Positions 44,678 to 54,177 of a stretch of 64,000 nt of DNA are shown piece by piece. This DNA comes from Bacilli bacterium (GTDB lineage Bacteria > Bacillota_I > Bacilli_A > ML615J-28 > CAG-313). The DNA is taken from assembly GCA_017409905.1 (NCBI GenBank), contig JAFQRV010000034.1, positions 1 to 64,000 on the forward strand, read 5' to 3'. Position 1 is the first letter of the stretch, and every line of letters starts with the position of its first letter. A program made the position numbers and the translations under genes. Under the pieces are notes generated by a model. The model was not told where the DNA came from. It made no database searches and was given only the letters and a program-made list of their open reading frames with translations.

Positions 44678-46951
44678 TTATTCAGTATAGCCCCAAATAA
44701 AGCGATGATAAGTTTCTTTATCAATAAACCATCCGCTTGGTTTAGACTCTGCTTCACAATAAAAAACTGTTTTTTCAAAAATACGTACACTTAGTTTTTC
44801 AACACTTTTTGGAATTATTAAACAACGTAATTTATCACAACTGTCGAATGCATATTCGCCAATTGATGTTACATTTTTTGGGATATTAATAAGATATAAA
44901 TTTGTACAACCAGAAAATGCTCCAGAGCTTATTTCCTTTAGAGAATCTGGTAGATATACTTTTTCTAAATTAATTGCATTTTCAAATGCATAAGGAGCTA
45001 TCTTCTCAACTGTTTCTGGAGCAACATATACTTTTTCTTTATTATTTATATTATACTTTAATATAACAGTTTTTTTACTATCATATAACACACCATCTTC
45101 GATAATAAAATTTAAATTTCCTTCTTCTATTTTAAATTGAACTTTTAAACGACAAGCGAATGTATATTCACCAATTTCATCAAGTGCTTTTGGTAATGTA
45201 ACTTCTTTTAAACTTAAACAATGATTGAATACGTAATTACCAATTGATGTAACAGTAGATGGAATTTTTATTTCTACAAGTTTTACACATGCCATAAATG
45301 CTTCATCACCAATTATTTTTAATGTGTTTGGCAATAATAGGTTTTCTAAACTTTCACATAAAGCAAAAGCTCCATATTTAATTTCTTCTAAATTCTTCGG
45401 CAATTTTATAGTTGTTAATTTATAACAACCAAGTAGTACATATTCATCAAGAATTTTTATATTATCTGGTATTTCTATTTTTTCTAATCCTCGACAATAC
45501 ATAAAAGCTAATTTTTCGATTTTTTGTAAAGAACTAGGAAGTATAAGTTTTAGGATGTTACTAGAACCTGTAAAAGCCCCCACACCTATTTCTTCAAGTC
45601 CTTCATTAAAATTAACTTCATCTAATAATTTAACATATTCAAAAGCATACTTATTAATTTTTCTTAAACTTTTTGGAAAATTTATTTTTTGAAGATAACG
45701 ATGTTCATAAAAAGCATATGGTCCTATTTCTACAACACCATCTGGAATAATAAACTTTTCTTGGGTATTATTATAGTTATAATGAATTAATTTTTTTCCA
45801 TCATATGTATAAACACTACCATCAATTAATTTAAAATTTGGATTATTTTTATCAATTTTTAATTCCATCTTTATACAATCTCCATCACCAATTGGCATAT
45901 TGATAACTGAGACATTTTTAGCTACATTAACTTCTGTTAAATAATAACAATTATTAAAGATATCCCTATTAATTGTTTCTAGACTACTTGGTAAATTAAT
46001 CTTTTCAAGCTTTGAGAGAGAAAAAGCATATTCTAAAATTTCTTGAATATTATCATGTAAAATTATTTCTGATAAGTGATATTGTGAAAAAGATCTTTTA
46101 CCTAAAACTTCTACATTTTCAGGAACTACAAATGGCTCATTTCCTTTATTATAAGGATAATAAATTAATATCTTAAGATCTTTTGAATAAAGAACTCCAT
46201 CAACACTTTGATAATTTGGATTGTTTTCATCTACAATGATCCATCCTGATACATCATTGATTGAAACCGGGTCAATATATTCTATTGATTCGGGAATTAT
46301 AAGTTTTTTTACTCCCCATCCCATTTCTCTAATTTCTTTTACAGGTAACCCTAAATACTTAGATGGGATTTCTACAATTTCAATTTTATAATCATAGATA
46401 GTATGTCTTTCAATACCTGTTGCGATATAATATGTACCATCATCACTTAAAGTATATTTTATATCATAAGTTTTTCCAATATATTGAGGATATATGGTAG
46501 ATAATCTTCCACAATATACACATATTTTATCTTCATAAACATGTTCATGATCAAATTCGATTTGTTCTTCTTCTAAACAAGCACAAACTCCTTGATAAAA
46601 ATGATGTTCATGATATGATAAATCATCAGGATTACTTATTCCACATTCACAGTAACCATCGATATATTGGTGTTTATGTTTTGATTCATTTGAAATAGTA
46701 TTGCCACATTCACAGTAACCATCGACGTATTGACATCTATGTTCTGAACCTATTACTTCTACTATTTTTCCACAAGAACATATTCCATCAATAAAATTAT
46801 GAACATGAGGATATTTATAGAGAGGTTCTTTTTCTCCACAAGAACATATACCATCTACATATTCATGTTTATGTGAACTTCCTGTTCCTTCACAACCTAC
46901 AAAGAAAAATATTAACATTATAAATGAAATTATACAAATTATTTTTTTCAT
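44678..46951 (-). CDS. BspA-like leucine-rich repeat lipoprotein with Cys-His repeats
   Basis: A 757-residue lipoprotein: signal peptide MKKIICIISFIMLIFF, lipobox FVGC (Cys ~20). Residues ~25-155 hold about six short units of the form HxHxY(V/I)DGxCxCG (HKHEYVDGICSCGEKEP), probably metal-binding or disulfide-bonded. From ~165 onward are BspA-type LRR_5 repeats (YAFENAINLEKVYLPDSLKE), about twenty in number, a family used for adhesion and host protein binding. It lacks the C-terminal membrane helix of the giant protease but shares a nearly identical repeat pair with it. It is a single-gene unit with a convergent terminator. Confidence 0.88.
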   Translation of the reverse strand: MKKIICIISFIMLIFFFVGCEGTGSSHKHEYVDGICSCGEKEPLYKYPHVHNFIDGICSCGKIVEVIGSEHRCQYVDGYCECGNTISNESKHKHQYIDGYCECGISNPDDLSYHEHHFYQGVCACLEEEQIEFDHEHVYEDKICVYCGRLSTIYPQYIGKTYDIKYTLSDDGTYYIATGIERHTIYDYKIEIVEIPSKYLGLPVKEIREMGWGVKKLIIPESIEYIDPVSINDVSGWIIVDENNPNYQSVDGVLYSKDLKILIYYPYNKGNEPFVVPENVEVLGKRSFSQYHLSEIILHDNIQEILEYAFSLSKLEKINLPSSLETINRDIFNNCYYLTEVNVAKNVSVINMPIGDGDCIKMELKIDKNNPNFKLIDGSVYTYDGKKLIHYNYNNTQEKFIIPDGVVEIGPYAFYEHRYLQKINFPKSLRKINKYAFEYVKLLDEVNFNEGLEEIGVGAFTGSSNILKLILPSSLQKIEKLAFMYCRGLEKIEIPDNIKILDEYVLLGCYKLTTIKLPKNLEEIKYGAFALCESLENLLLPNTLKIIGDEAFMACVKLVEIKIPSTVTSIGNYVFNHCLSLKEVTLPKALDEIGEYTFACRLKVQFKIEEGNLNFIIEDGVLYDSKKTVILKYNINNKEKVYVAPETVEKIAPYAFENAINLEKVYLPDSLKEISSGAFSGCTNLYLINIPKNVTSIGEYAFDSCDKLRCLIIPKSVEKLSVRIFEKTVFYCEAESKPSGWFIDKETYHRFIWGYTE
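45206..45339 (-). repeat. LRR segment shared at DNA level with the giant protease gene
   Basis: Ungapped counterpart of 18011-18144, carrying PSTVTSIGNYVFNHC. The similarity is stronger than between neighbouring repeats in the same gene. Confidence 0.8.
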
Positions 46952-46990
46952 AAAGTACCTCTTTCATCAATAGTATATCACTTTTATATA

Positions 46991-47025
46991 AAAACAGGTA
47001 AATTATTATAAATTTACCTGTTTTT
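46991..47025 (-). terminator. terminator of the pot operon
   Basis: The inverted repeat AAAAACAGGTAAATT/AATTTACCTGTTTTT follows the potD stop on the minus strand and ends in a T-rich run. Confidence 0.85.
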
Positions 47026-47037
47026 AATATTTGCCTT

Positions 47038-48528
47038 CTATTTCTTATTTAAACGGCGTTTTCTTGCGAAATATGAGCGTTTTGAGTAAAGAACTAATAA
47101 GATTACTAATATTACAAAAGAAATCAAAGAAACGATTAAAATTAGAGATGCTTTATTAGCTTTTACATTAATCCACATTTGTAATACAGTTTCATTTTGT
47201 TCATCAAAGTCTTGCATTACTCCGCATCTATTAAGTGTATCTAAGTCTGGATATTGAGTAGTAAATTGTCTACCCATATAAGAATCATCAATTGTAACTA
47301 TTACCTTATCATCTGTTAAATATTCTTCACTTAATGTTCCTTTAAAGAAATATGTTAAATCTACTTCTGTATAAGTAGCTTCATCTAAATAAGCAATAGC
47401 TTCATCTAATAATTCTTTATTTTCTATAGTAGGATCTTCATCATATAATGCTTGACATTCTTCAACATATAATTCATTAGATGCAACACCATACCATTCA
47501 TCTATTAAGTTATATATTGCATCACCCGCAATACTTGAAGTATAACCTATTTCTTCCATGTTTTGTGCCGCAATTTCAGGAAGTGATAAGAAATTAATAA
47601 ACTCTTGAGCTAATTCTTTATCAGCACCTTTTGGCATAACCCAACCATCAAACCAAACATTACCACCTTCATTTGGCACTGTATATCTTAATTCAATACC
47701 AGCTTCTTCTGCTAAGTCAATAGAGTATACTGCATCACCACTCCAAGCTAAGTTCATCGCGATCTTACCAGTTACGATATCACCTTTTGCGGAGTCGACT
47801 TCTAAACCATATATATTTGATTTAATTTCTCTTAATTTATTAGATACTTTTTCAATATCTTCATCACTTACTCTATTAATTACATCTTGAATTAAAGTAT
47901 TGTATTCTTTAGAAGAGCTATCTACTTTATTTAATTCATCTTTATGAACCATAATTGATGCAACACAATATGCATCTCTAACAGAGTCTTTTAGTGATGC
48001 CATACCTTTAAATTCTGGTTTTAAAAAATCTTCCCAAGATTCAACTGTATAATCTTCTTCATCAACTTTACTTGCAAGTTCACTTGGATTATATATTAAA
48101 CCAAGTGTACCCCACATATAACATGCAGCATATTCTGTCCAACCATTTTGTTCAAACAAGTCTAATAAATATGGAGAACAATTTTCAAAATAAGTATCTA
48201 AATTATATTGTTCAAAATCAAACTTTTCAACACGATCTTCTCTTATCATCTTTTGAATCATATAGTCACTTGGACAACAAAGATCATAATCTGTTTTACC
48301 AGTTCTAATTGTATTATACATTGATTCATTAGTTTCAAATGTATCATAAATATAATCTATTCTTTCACCATGTTTTTCATAAAAATAATCAACAAAATCA
48401 TCAAGTACATCCTCATCAATATAATCAACACAATTATATATTTTAATTATTCTAACTTCTTCTTCACCACAACTACAAAGAACCGGTAATAATAGTAATA
48501 AACATAATACTAAGAAATATCTTTTCAT
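47038..48528 (-). CDS. potD: spermidine/putrescine-binding protein PotD with an extra C-terminal membrane helix
   Basis: A 496-residue polyamine-binding protein on the outer face of the membrane. The signal peptide ends with lipobox VLCSC (Cys ~19). PotD motifs follow: IKIYNCVDYIDEDVLDDF, DLCCPSDYMIQKMI, YAACYMWGTLGLIYNPSEL, SAKGDIVTGKIAMNLAWSGDA and GGNVWFDGWVMPKGADKE. Unlike classical PotD (~350 residues) it continues ~120 residues and ends in a transmembrane helix (~457-481, LILIVSLISFVILVILLVLY) with a basic tail. It overlaps potC by 4 nt. Confidence 0.93.
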   Translation of the reverse strand: MKRYFLVLCLLLLLPVLCSCGEEEVRIIKIYNCVDYIDEDVLDDFVDYFYEKHGERIDYIYDTFETNESMYNTIRTGKTDYDLCCPSDYMIQKMIREDRVEKFDFEQYNLDTYFENCSPYLLDLFEQNGWTEYAACYMWGTLGLIYNPSELASKVDEEDYTVESWEDFLKPEFKGMASLKDSVRDAYCVASIMVHKDELNKVDSSSKEYNTLIQDVINRVSDEDIEKVSNKLREIKSNIYGLEVDSAKGDIVTGKIAMNLAWSGDAVYSIDLAEEAGIELRYTVPNEGGNVWFDGWVMPKGADKELAQEFINFLSLPEIAAQNMEEIGYTSSIAGDAIYNLIDEWYGVASNELYVEECQALYDEDPTIENKELLDEAIAYLDEATYTEVDLTYFFKGTLSEEYLTDDKVIVTIDDSYMGRQFTTQYPDLDTLNRCGVMQDFDEQNETVLQMWINVKANKASLILIVSLISFVILVILLVLYSKRSYFARKRRLNKK

Positions 48529-49346
48529 ATTCTTTTACCTCTTTTATTATCTTTCTTACCACTTGTAAAATTAATAACTAATAATACAATTAAAGTAACT
48601 ACAACAATAATAGCAGTTAAGGCTCTTAATGTTGGCGGAATAGCTCCTCTTTTACTTGTAACACCATATACATAAGTTGATAATGTTACAAAAGAATTGT
48701 TTCTAGTAAATGCTGTAATAATATAATCATCTAAAGATAAAGTAACAGCTAAAATAAAGCCTGATAAGATACCTGGTAAAATTTGTGGAATAATTATACT
48801 TCTTAATGCTTTAGATGGTTTTGCACCTAAATCTAGTGCTGCTTCATATATATTATTATCCATTTGTTTAAGCTTAGGTAAAATACTTAAAACAACAAAA
48901 GGAATAGTTAAAACAACATGACCAATAAGTAAAGTAAAGAAATTAAATTGAATACCAACAAATACAAATAAAATAGTAAGTGATAAAGCAGTAATTATTT
49001 CTGGATTAAGAATTGGAATTTGTCCACCTAATTCATATAATTTACGCATTCTTTTTTTACTATAAAACATTCCAATAGCCGCAAATGTTCCAAGAATAGT
49101 TGATACAATTGCACTAACAATAGCTATTAATAATGTATTTTTAAAAGCTTGAACTACAACTTCTCCATCTTCACCTGTAAATAACTCTTTATATAAATTT
49201 AAGTTAATTACATCACCATTAAATAATTGTCTAAAATCAATATAATCAAAATCAACAAAACTAAAAATAATTAATAATATTATTGGTGCATACATTAATA
49301 GAAGCATGAAATAGATGAATACTTTTGCAAAAATCTTTTTTACCAT
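48525..49346 (-). CDS. potC: spermidine/putrescine ABC transporter permease PotC
   Basis: A 273-residue membrane subunit with about six helices and the EAA coupling motif YEAALDLGAKPSKALRSIII. The C-terminal SLDDYIITAFTRNNSFVTLSTYVY is typical for PotC. It overlaps potB by 7 nt and potD by 4 nt. Confidence 0.95.
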   Translation of the reverse strand: MVKKIFAKVFIYFMLLLMYAPIILLIIFSFVDFDYIDFRQLFNGDVINLNLYKELFTGEDGEVVVQAFKNTLLIAIVSAIVSTILGTFAAIGMFYSKKRMRKLYELGGQIPILNPEIITALSLTILFVFVGIQFNFFTLLIGHVVLTIPFVVLSILPKLKQMDNNIYEAALDLGAKPSKALRSIIIPQILPGILSGFILAVTLSLDDYIITAFTRNNSFVTLSTYVYGVTSKRGAIPPTLRALTAIIVVVTLIVLLVINFTSGKKDNKRGKRI

Positions 49347-50152
49347 AATCCACCTCTCACATTATCTTCTTTTTCCATATTACGTGTAGCTACCATAAAT
49401 ACTAAAATAATTGTTAATAATATCAATGCTACAAAACTACCTAAGTTCCATAAACCTTGATCAAAATATAACTGAATAATATTACCAATTAAAGAAATTT
49501 GTCTTTCACCCATAACGTCACTTATAACATAACTTGACATTGTTGGCATAAATACCATTGATGCAGCAGACACAATTCCAGGAAAAGTCATTGGAATAAT
49601 AGTTTTTGTAAAAGTTTGTACTTTATTAGCACCTAAATCCATTGATGCTTCGATTAAACTACGATCCATTTTTAACATTGTTGTATATAGTGGAAGAATA
49701 GTAAATGGTAAATAGTTATATACCATACCAATCATTGTAGATATATATGGATGATCCCCTCCACTTAAACCTAATGTAAACAATAAATCTCTAGTTGCAG
49801 CTGTTCTTAATACGAAATTAATCCACATTGGCATTACAAATAATAATACAATTATATAGTTAAACTTATATTCTTTTTTAGCAAGTATAAAAGCAATCGG
49901 ATAACCTATTAGTAAACAAATAATAGTATTTCCAAGTCCTATTGCTAAACTAATCAAAAAAGTATGTAAATTATAACTATTTGAAAAAAATGTAGTTAAA
50001 TTTTCAAAAGAAAATGTTGTTTTATTTGTAACCGGATCAGTTTTCGAAAAAGCATATACAACTATTAACACCATAGGTATTACAACAAATAATACTAAAA
50101 AGATACCATAGGGAATAGCCAAAAACTTTCTTTGAAACTTAATCTTTGACAT
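49340..50152 (-). CDS. potB: spermidine/putrescine ABC transporter permease PotB
   Basis: A 270-residue permease with EAA loop IEASMDLGANKVQTFTKTII and the PotB-type MPMWINFVLRTAATRDLLF and FMPTMSSYVISDVMG. Its start overlaps the potA end by 14 nt, indicating coupled translation. Confidence 0.95.
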   Translation of the reverse strand: MSKIKFQRKFLAIPYGIFLVLFVVIPMVLIVVYAFSKTDPVTNKTTFSFENLTTFFSNSYNLHTFLISLAIGLGNTIICLLIGYPIAFILAKKEYKFNYIIVLLFVMPMWINFVLRTAATRDLLFTLGLSGGDHPYISTMIGMVYNYLPFTILPLYTTMLKMDRSLIEASMDLGANKVQTFTKTIIPMTFPGIVSAASMVFMPTMSSYVISDVMGERQISLIGNIIQLYFDQGLWNLGSFVALILLTIILVFMVATRNMEKEDNVRGGLW

Positions 50153-51656
50153 ATTCTTTAACCTCTGCTTTTAAAGTTAATTTAATCTTTTTAGGATCAA
50201 CTTTAATACTAACTTTATCAAATTCATTCCAAGTATATTCAGTATCAATTACGAAATCTTCATCTTCTTCAGTTCTAACAATAATTTGATAGTGGTCACC
50301 TTTATAAATAATTGAAACAATCTCACCAGCTATTGTACCATCTTCAGAATTATCAATTACTTCAATATCTTTTAAATCAATTTCAGCGATTACATCAGCA
50401 TCTGTTAAATCATAACGAACCCCTAGAGAATCAACTAAATAACCTTCATCATCAATGTGACTTCCTGGAATTAATTGGGTAATATCACATTCAAATGGTT
50501 CTTCAGAAATAACAACATTATTATTTTTATCAATCCATGCATCAACATATCTATTTACAGTAAATTCTTTTTCCATAATATGAATATTAAATGGATCAAT
50601 TGAAATAGAAGCAACCCTGTTAATTTCGAAATTATCCGTAGTTTGAATAACAACTTCATTTCTACCAACCATCATAATATATTCATAGTGAACACCTTTA
50701 AATGTTTTAGAAACAAGTTTACCATCAACCATACCACATCCTGCATCACCCAAAACAATGTCTTCTGGTCTAATAACTACATCAACTTTTTTATTATTCT
50801 CAAACTCATCAACACATACAAAGTTATGATTTAAAAATCTTACTAATTTATCGCCAACCATTGTTGCAGAATATATATTACTTTCACCAATAAAGTCTGC
50901 AACAAAGGCATTTGCTGGTTCATTATAGATATCTTCTGGTGTACCAATTTGTTGTATAACACCATCTTTCATAACCACTATTGTATCACTCATTGCAAGT
51001 GCTTCTTCTTGGTCATGTGTTACATAGATAAATGTAATACCAAGCTTTTTATGCATTGCTTTTAATTCTTCTTGCATTTCTTTACGCATTTTTAAATCTA
51101 ATGCACCAAGTGGTTCATCAAGTAATAATATTTGTGGTTCATTAACAATAGCTCTCGCAATCGCGATTCGTTGTTGTTGACCACCTGATAATGTACTTAC
51201 ATCACGCCATTCAAATTCTTCTAAGTCAACAATCTTTAAAGCTTTTTTAACTTTTTCATCTATTTCTTCATTTGTATATTTACGATATCTTTCTTTTTCA
51301 ACACCTTTTTTATCGACATATGTTTCTTTTATTTTCTTTAGCTTTAAACCGAAAGCAATATTATCATAAACATCCATATGAGTAAACAATGCATAGCGTT
51401 GAAAAACTGTATTAACTGGTCTTTCATATGGTGGAAGTTTAGAAATATCTTCACCATTTAATAAAATAACCCCACTAGTAGGCATTTCAAAACCCGCAAT
51501 CAAACGAAGAGTTGTTGTTTTACCACATCCTGATGGACCTAAAAAAGTTACAAATTCACCTTTACGTACATATAAGTTAAAATTATCTACAGCTAAAGTT
51601 CCATCAAATTCTTTACAAATATTTTTTAATTCAATAATTTTATTTTTCTTAGTCAT
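50139..51656 (-). CDS. potA: spermidine/putrescine ABC transporter ATPase PotA, enlarged
   Basis: A 505-residue ATPase. Walker A is FLGPSGCGKTTTLRLIAGFE, the signature STLSGGQQQRIAIARA, Walker B LLLDEPLGALD and the switch THDQEEALAMSD. Typical PotA has about 360 residues. Here an insert (~110-135, KKIKETYVDKKGVEKERYRK) lies in the helical subdomain, and the regulatory C-terminus is doubled into two TOBE-like units (VDVVIRPEDIVLG ... and GTIAGEIVSIIYKGDHYQII). It is the first transporter gene, 19 nt after the regulator. Confidence 0.94.
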   Translation of the reverse strand: MTKKNKIIELKNICKEFDGTLAVDNFNLYVRKGEFVTFLGPSGCGKTTTLRLIAGFEMPTSGVILLNGEDISKLPPYERPVNTVFQRYALFTHMDVYDNIAFGLKLKKIKETYVDKKGVEKERYRKYTNEEIDEKVKKALKIVDLEEFEWRDVSTLSGGQQQRIAIARAIVNEPQILLLDEPLGALDLKMRKEMQEELKAMHKKLGITFIYVTHDQEEALAMSDTIVVMKDGVIQQIGTPEDIYNEPANAFVADFIGESNIYSATMVGDKLVRFLNHNFVCVDEFENNKKVDVVIRPEDIVLGDAGCGMVDGKLVSKTFKGVHYEYIMMVGRNEVVIQTTDNFEINRVASISIDPFNIHIMEKEFTVNRYVDAWIDKNNNVVISEEPFECDITQLIPGSHIDDEGYLVDSLGVRYDLTDADVIAEIDLKDIEVIDNSEDGTIAGEIVSIIYKGDHYQIIVRTEEDEDFVIDTEYTWNEFDKVSIKVDPKKIKLTLKAEVKEYVKD

Positions 51657-51674
51657 ATTATTTAATATCCTTTA

Positions 51675-52205
51675 CTAAAAATTAGGTGGGCTTGTAACCC
51701 AAATAATTACTGCTTGTTTAGAACCACTATTAATTAAATAATGATTTTTATCAGTAGTAAAATAGAAGGTTTCTCCTTCCTTGCATATATATTGTTTATT
51801 ACCATAAACAACTGTTATTTTACCTTTTAACACATAACCAAACTCTTGTCCTTCATGAGGCATATCAATATCTGTACTAGCACCTACTTCTAAAGTAAAT
51901 AATACAGGTTCCATTTCATTTTTTTGACTATTCGGTACTAACCAAGTAATTGATTCTGTTTCTCTTACTTTTTTAAAATAATCATCTTTTTTATAAATTA
52001 TTTGTTCTTCATCATCATTAAAGAAATCTTTTAAGTTAACACCAAGAGCTGTTAAAATATCTGTTAAAGTATTAATAGATGGACTGGTAAGATCATTTTC
52101 TATTTGAGAAATATATCCTTTTGTTAAATCACATCTATCTGCCAATTCATTTTGTGTAAGACTTAATTTAGTCCTTAGTTCTTTAATTTTACGACCAATA
52201 CTCAC
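51675..52205 (-). CDS. XRE-family regulator with a cupin domain, likely controls the pot operon
   Basis: A 176-residue DNA-binding protein: HTH_3 domain at ~7-60 (LSLTQNELADRCDLTKGYIS) and a small-ligand cupin at ~105-170 (MPHEGQEFGYVLKGKITVVY, KEGETFYF). This arrangement is that of PuuR-type polyamine regulators. The start is GTG at 52205 with AGGAGG upstream. It is the first gene of the pot operon, so autoregulation is likely; a palindrome sits in its leader. Confidence 0.9.
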   Translation of the reverse strand: MSIGRKIKELRTKLSLTQNELADRCDLTKGYISQIENDLTSPSINTLTDILTALGVNLKDFFNDDEEQIIYKKDDYFKKVRETESITWLVPNSQKNEMEPVLFTLEVGASTDIDMPHEGQEFGYVLKGKITVVYGNKQYICKEGETFYFTTDKNHYLINSGSKQAVIIWVTSPPNF

Positions 52206-52226
52206 TATATTACACCTCCTAGTTAA

Positions 52227-52241
52227 TAAACTTAAAGTTTA
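52227..52241. promoter_or_regulatory. operator candidate of the pot operon
   Basis: TAAACTTAAAGTTTA is a palindrome of 7+1+7 bases located just downstream of the -10 and before the ribosome site, where bound regulator would block transcription. Confidence 0.5.
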
Positions 52242-52259
52242 CTTTTACTAAACATAAAT

Positions 52260-52288
52260 ATTATATAATATTTATATATAAAACGCAA
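52260..52288 (-). promoter_or_regulatory. promoter of the pot operon
   Basis: TATAAT (52265-52260) with a weak -35 TTGCGT (52288-52283) at 17-base spacing on the minus strand. Confidence 0.55.
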
Positions 52289-52317
52289 GTAAATATATAT
52301 AGAATTTATAATAAAAA

Positions 52318-52350
52318 ACTCTATATTTAAAATAATAAATATAGAGTTTA
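52318..52350 (-). terminator. terminator after the tandem lipoprotein genes
   Basis: The stem AACTCTATATTT/AAATATAGAGTT lies just beyond the last lipoprotein stop and is followed by a T run on the minus strand. Confidence 0.75.
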
Positions 52351-52411
52351 ATTTTATATCTTATTTAAGGTTTGCTAACATTTCTCTTATTATTTCAGCA
52401 TATTCATCTTT
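52345..52411 (-). repeat. 3'-end repeat, copy A (lipoprotein gene tail)
   Basis: This segment covers the last ~17 codons and stop of the 249-residue lipoprotein gene and matches 53236-53302 with two differences. Confidence 0.9.
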
Positions 52412-53110
52412 AATTTTAAATATAATTCTTGCATAATCAATAACGTCGGAAATATCATAATCAATATTTTCTTGGTAAACATCTTTTATTTGATAATCAA
52501 TAGAAACTAATTCTTCATTGTATTCATAAATTGGCATATTTAAAAAGTATAGCGAGTCATTTTCTTCAATTGTAAAAGAAGCAAAACATAATAAATTGAT
52601 TTTTCCCATTATCTCTCTTTCCAAATAATCAGTAATTTCAAAAAAATTCTCAATTTCTAAATCAATTTGTTTATGTAGTTTATGTTTTATACCCGTATCG
52701 TCGACTTTTTTTAAATAAATACCATTTATACTACATTGACTAAGCTGTGGATACGTAAAATTTGGATGATACCAACTTCCACCCCCCTCAATATACACAA
52801 TTACATCATCAATAGGATAACCATATCCTTTGACGTAAATTTTATACCCTAATGTGGTGTGAGCTGATTCCATTACTCCACAATAAACACTTTTTTCCGA
52901 AAAATCTTTGAATTCATAATATATTGAAAGTATTCTGAACTCTTCATCATATGTTGATTTTTCAATATATTCAATTCCATCATATACTACAATACCATTT
53001 TCATTCACTATTAATTCATTCAAATCCAAGTTATCAGGATTTGAATCAAAACATGATGTCATTAAAAATAAAGAATTAATTAATAAAAAAATATAAAATA
53101 TTTTTTTCAT
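52361..53110 (-). CDS. lipoprotein of unknown function, tandem family member 1
   Basis: A 249-residue lipoprotein: signal peptide MKKIFYIFLLINSLFL, lipobox MTSC (Cys ~20). No known domain was recognised. It belongs with the two genes upstream: all share the order of a short YYEF/VYCG beta region, a FTIEENDSLYFLNMPIYEY-type stretch before the end, and a helical tail (YAEIIREMLANLK here). It has an RBS (GAGGAG). The three copies arose by duplication. Confidence 0.75.
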   Translation of the reverse strand: MKKIFYIFLLINSLFLMTSCFDSNPDNLDLNELIVNENGIVVYDGIEYIEKSTYDEEFRILSIYYEFKDFSEKSVYCGVMESAHTTLGYKIYVKGYGYPIDDVIVYIEGGGSWYHPNFTYPQLSQCSINGIYLKKVDDTGIKHKLHKQIDLEIENFFEITDYLEREIMGKINLLCFASFTIEENDSLYFLNMPIYEYNEELVSIDYQIKDVYQENIDYDISDVIDYARIIFKIKDEYAEIIREMLANLK

Positions 53111-53159
53111 GAAACAATCTCCTCTCTTAAAATTATTGGTTTAAATTTATCAAAATACT

Positions 53160-53235
53160 TAATAGGATTTAACTTTCAAACTTCCAGTTTGTGTATAATA
53201 AACAATTTCATCATATTCTATTTCAATAGTATCTT
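53160..53235. repeat. 76-bp exact fragment of the SGNH lipoprotein gene in an intergenic gap
   Basis: Identical to 56602-56677, which codes for residues ~28-52 of the SGNH-like lipoprotein. Here it lies between two lipoprotein genes in the same orientation, has no start and stops at once (TCC TAT TAA), so it is debris. Confidence 0.95.
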
Positions 53236-53302
53236 AGAGTTTAATTTTATATTTTATTTAAGGTTTGCTAACATTTCTCTTATTATTTCAACATATTCAT
53301 CT
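53236..53302 (-). repeat. 3'-end repeat, copy B (lipoprotein gene tail)
   Basis: Matches 52345-52411 with two differences and starts exactly where the 76-bp fragment ends. It covers the C-terminal codons EIIREMLANLK and the stop of the 307-residue lipoprotein gene plus the start of a terminator. Confidence 0.9.
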
Positions 53303-54177
53303 GAGACTTTACATACGCCATTAAAATCAGGTTCCTGAATATCAAAATCTTTACTACCATCATAAATAACACAATGTTTTGGACCATTTATGAACGTAAT
53401 AATCATATCTTCATATTCATACAAACAGCATGGCATAAAGGCAAGATTATTATTTTCTTCGATGGTAAAATATATTTGGCCTAAATATTTATAATTTTCT
53501 TCCTGAATTATTTCCATTTCTTTATTGAATATGAATCTGTCTAATGTAGTTGGAACAAAAACATCATTAACAGAAATGTTATATACATCTTTTTTGCTAC
53601 AAGTTTTTTTAGAAACATCTTCACTAAAGAAATCAAAATATAGTTTTGTTTCCCATAGTTTCATATATTTCATTTCTTCATAACATTCTACAACAATACC
53701 ATTAATAGTATTATTATTATATTCAGGGAACATTTCATTAAAATCAAAATATCTATAAACAAATAATGATTTAAATTGTTTCGAATATTTTTCTTCAATA
53801 TCTTTTCTTATAAAAACATCAAAATTTGAAGAAAATATAAATATTGTTTTATCATCATTTTTAAATTTATAGGCTGGGAAAAAACATAATTTTCCATCAA
53901 CATATTCAGCCATATATGCATTTAAACTCTCTCTATTACCAACCAAAGTATAATAATTACAAAATGCATAATCAGGAGTTCCATATTGTTCCTTATCCCA
54001 ATGATAACAACAAGAATATTCAACATCGTTATAATACAAGGTTGTAATATTTATATCTCCATCTTCTAACTTATAATTTAGAATTTCACCATTAGGTTTT
54101 TGAACTAGCATAGTACAAGAACTTGCGCTCAATATATAAATAATTAAAAAACATAAAAAATATATTTTCTTAAGCAT
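53254..54177 (-). CDS. lipoprotein of unknown function, tandem family member 2
   Basis: A 307-residue lipoprotein: signal peptide MLKKIYFLCFLIIYIL, lipobox SASSC (Cys ~21). It shares with its upstream neighbour the stretch VNDVFVPTTLDRFIFNKEME, YLGQIYFTIEENNNLAFMPC, and with the downstream neighbour an identical C-terminal EIIREMLANLK. The tail therefore looks exchanged between copies. It overlaps the upstream gene by 8 nt. No function can be assigned. Confidence 0.75.
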   Translation of the reverse strand: MLKKIYFLCFLIIYILSASSCTMLVQKPNGEILNYKLEDGDINITTLYYNDVEYSCCYHWDKEQYGTPDYAFCNYYTLVGNRESLNAYMAEYVDGKLCFFPAYKFKNDDKTIFIFSSNFDVFIRKDIEEKYSKQFKSLFVYRYFDFNEMFPEYNNNTINGIVVECYEEMKYMKLWETKLYFDFFSEDVSKKTCSKKDVYNISVNDVFVPTTLDRFIFNKEMEIIQEENYKYLGQIYFTIEENNNLAFMPCCLYEYEDMIITFINGPKHCVIYDGSKDFDIQEPDFNGVCKVSDEYVEIIREMLANLK

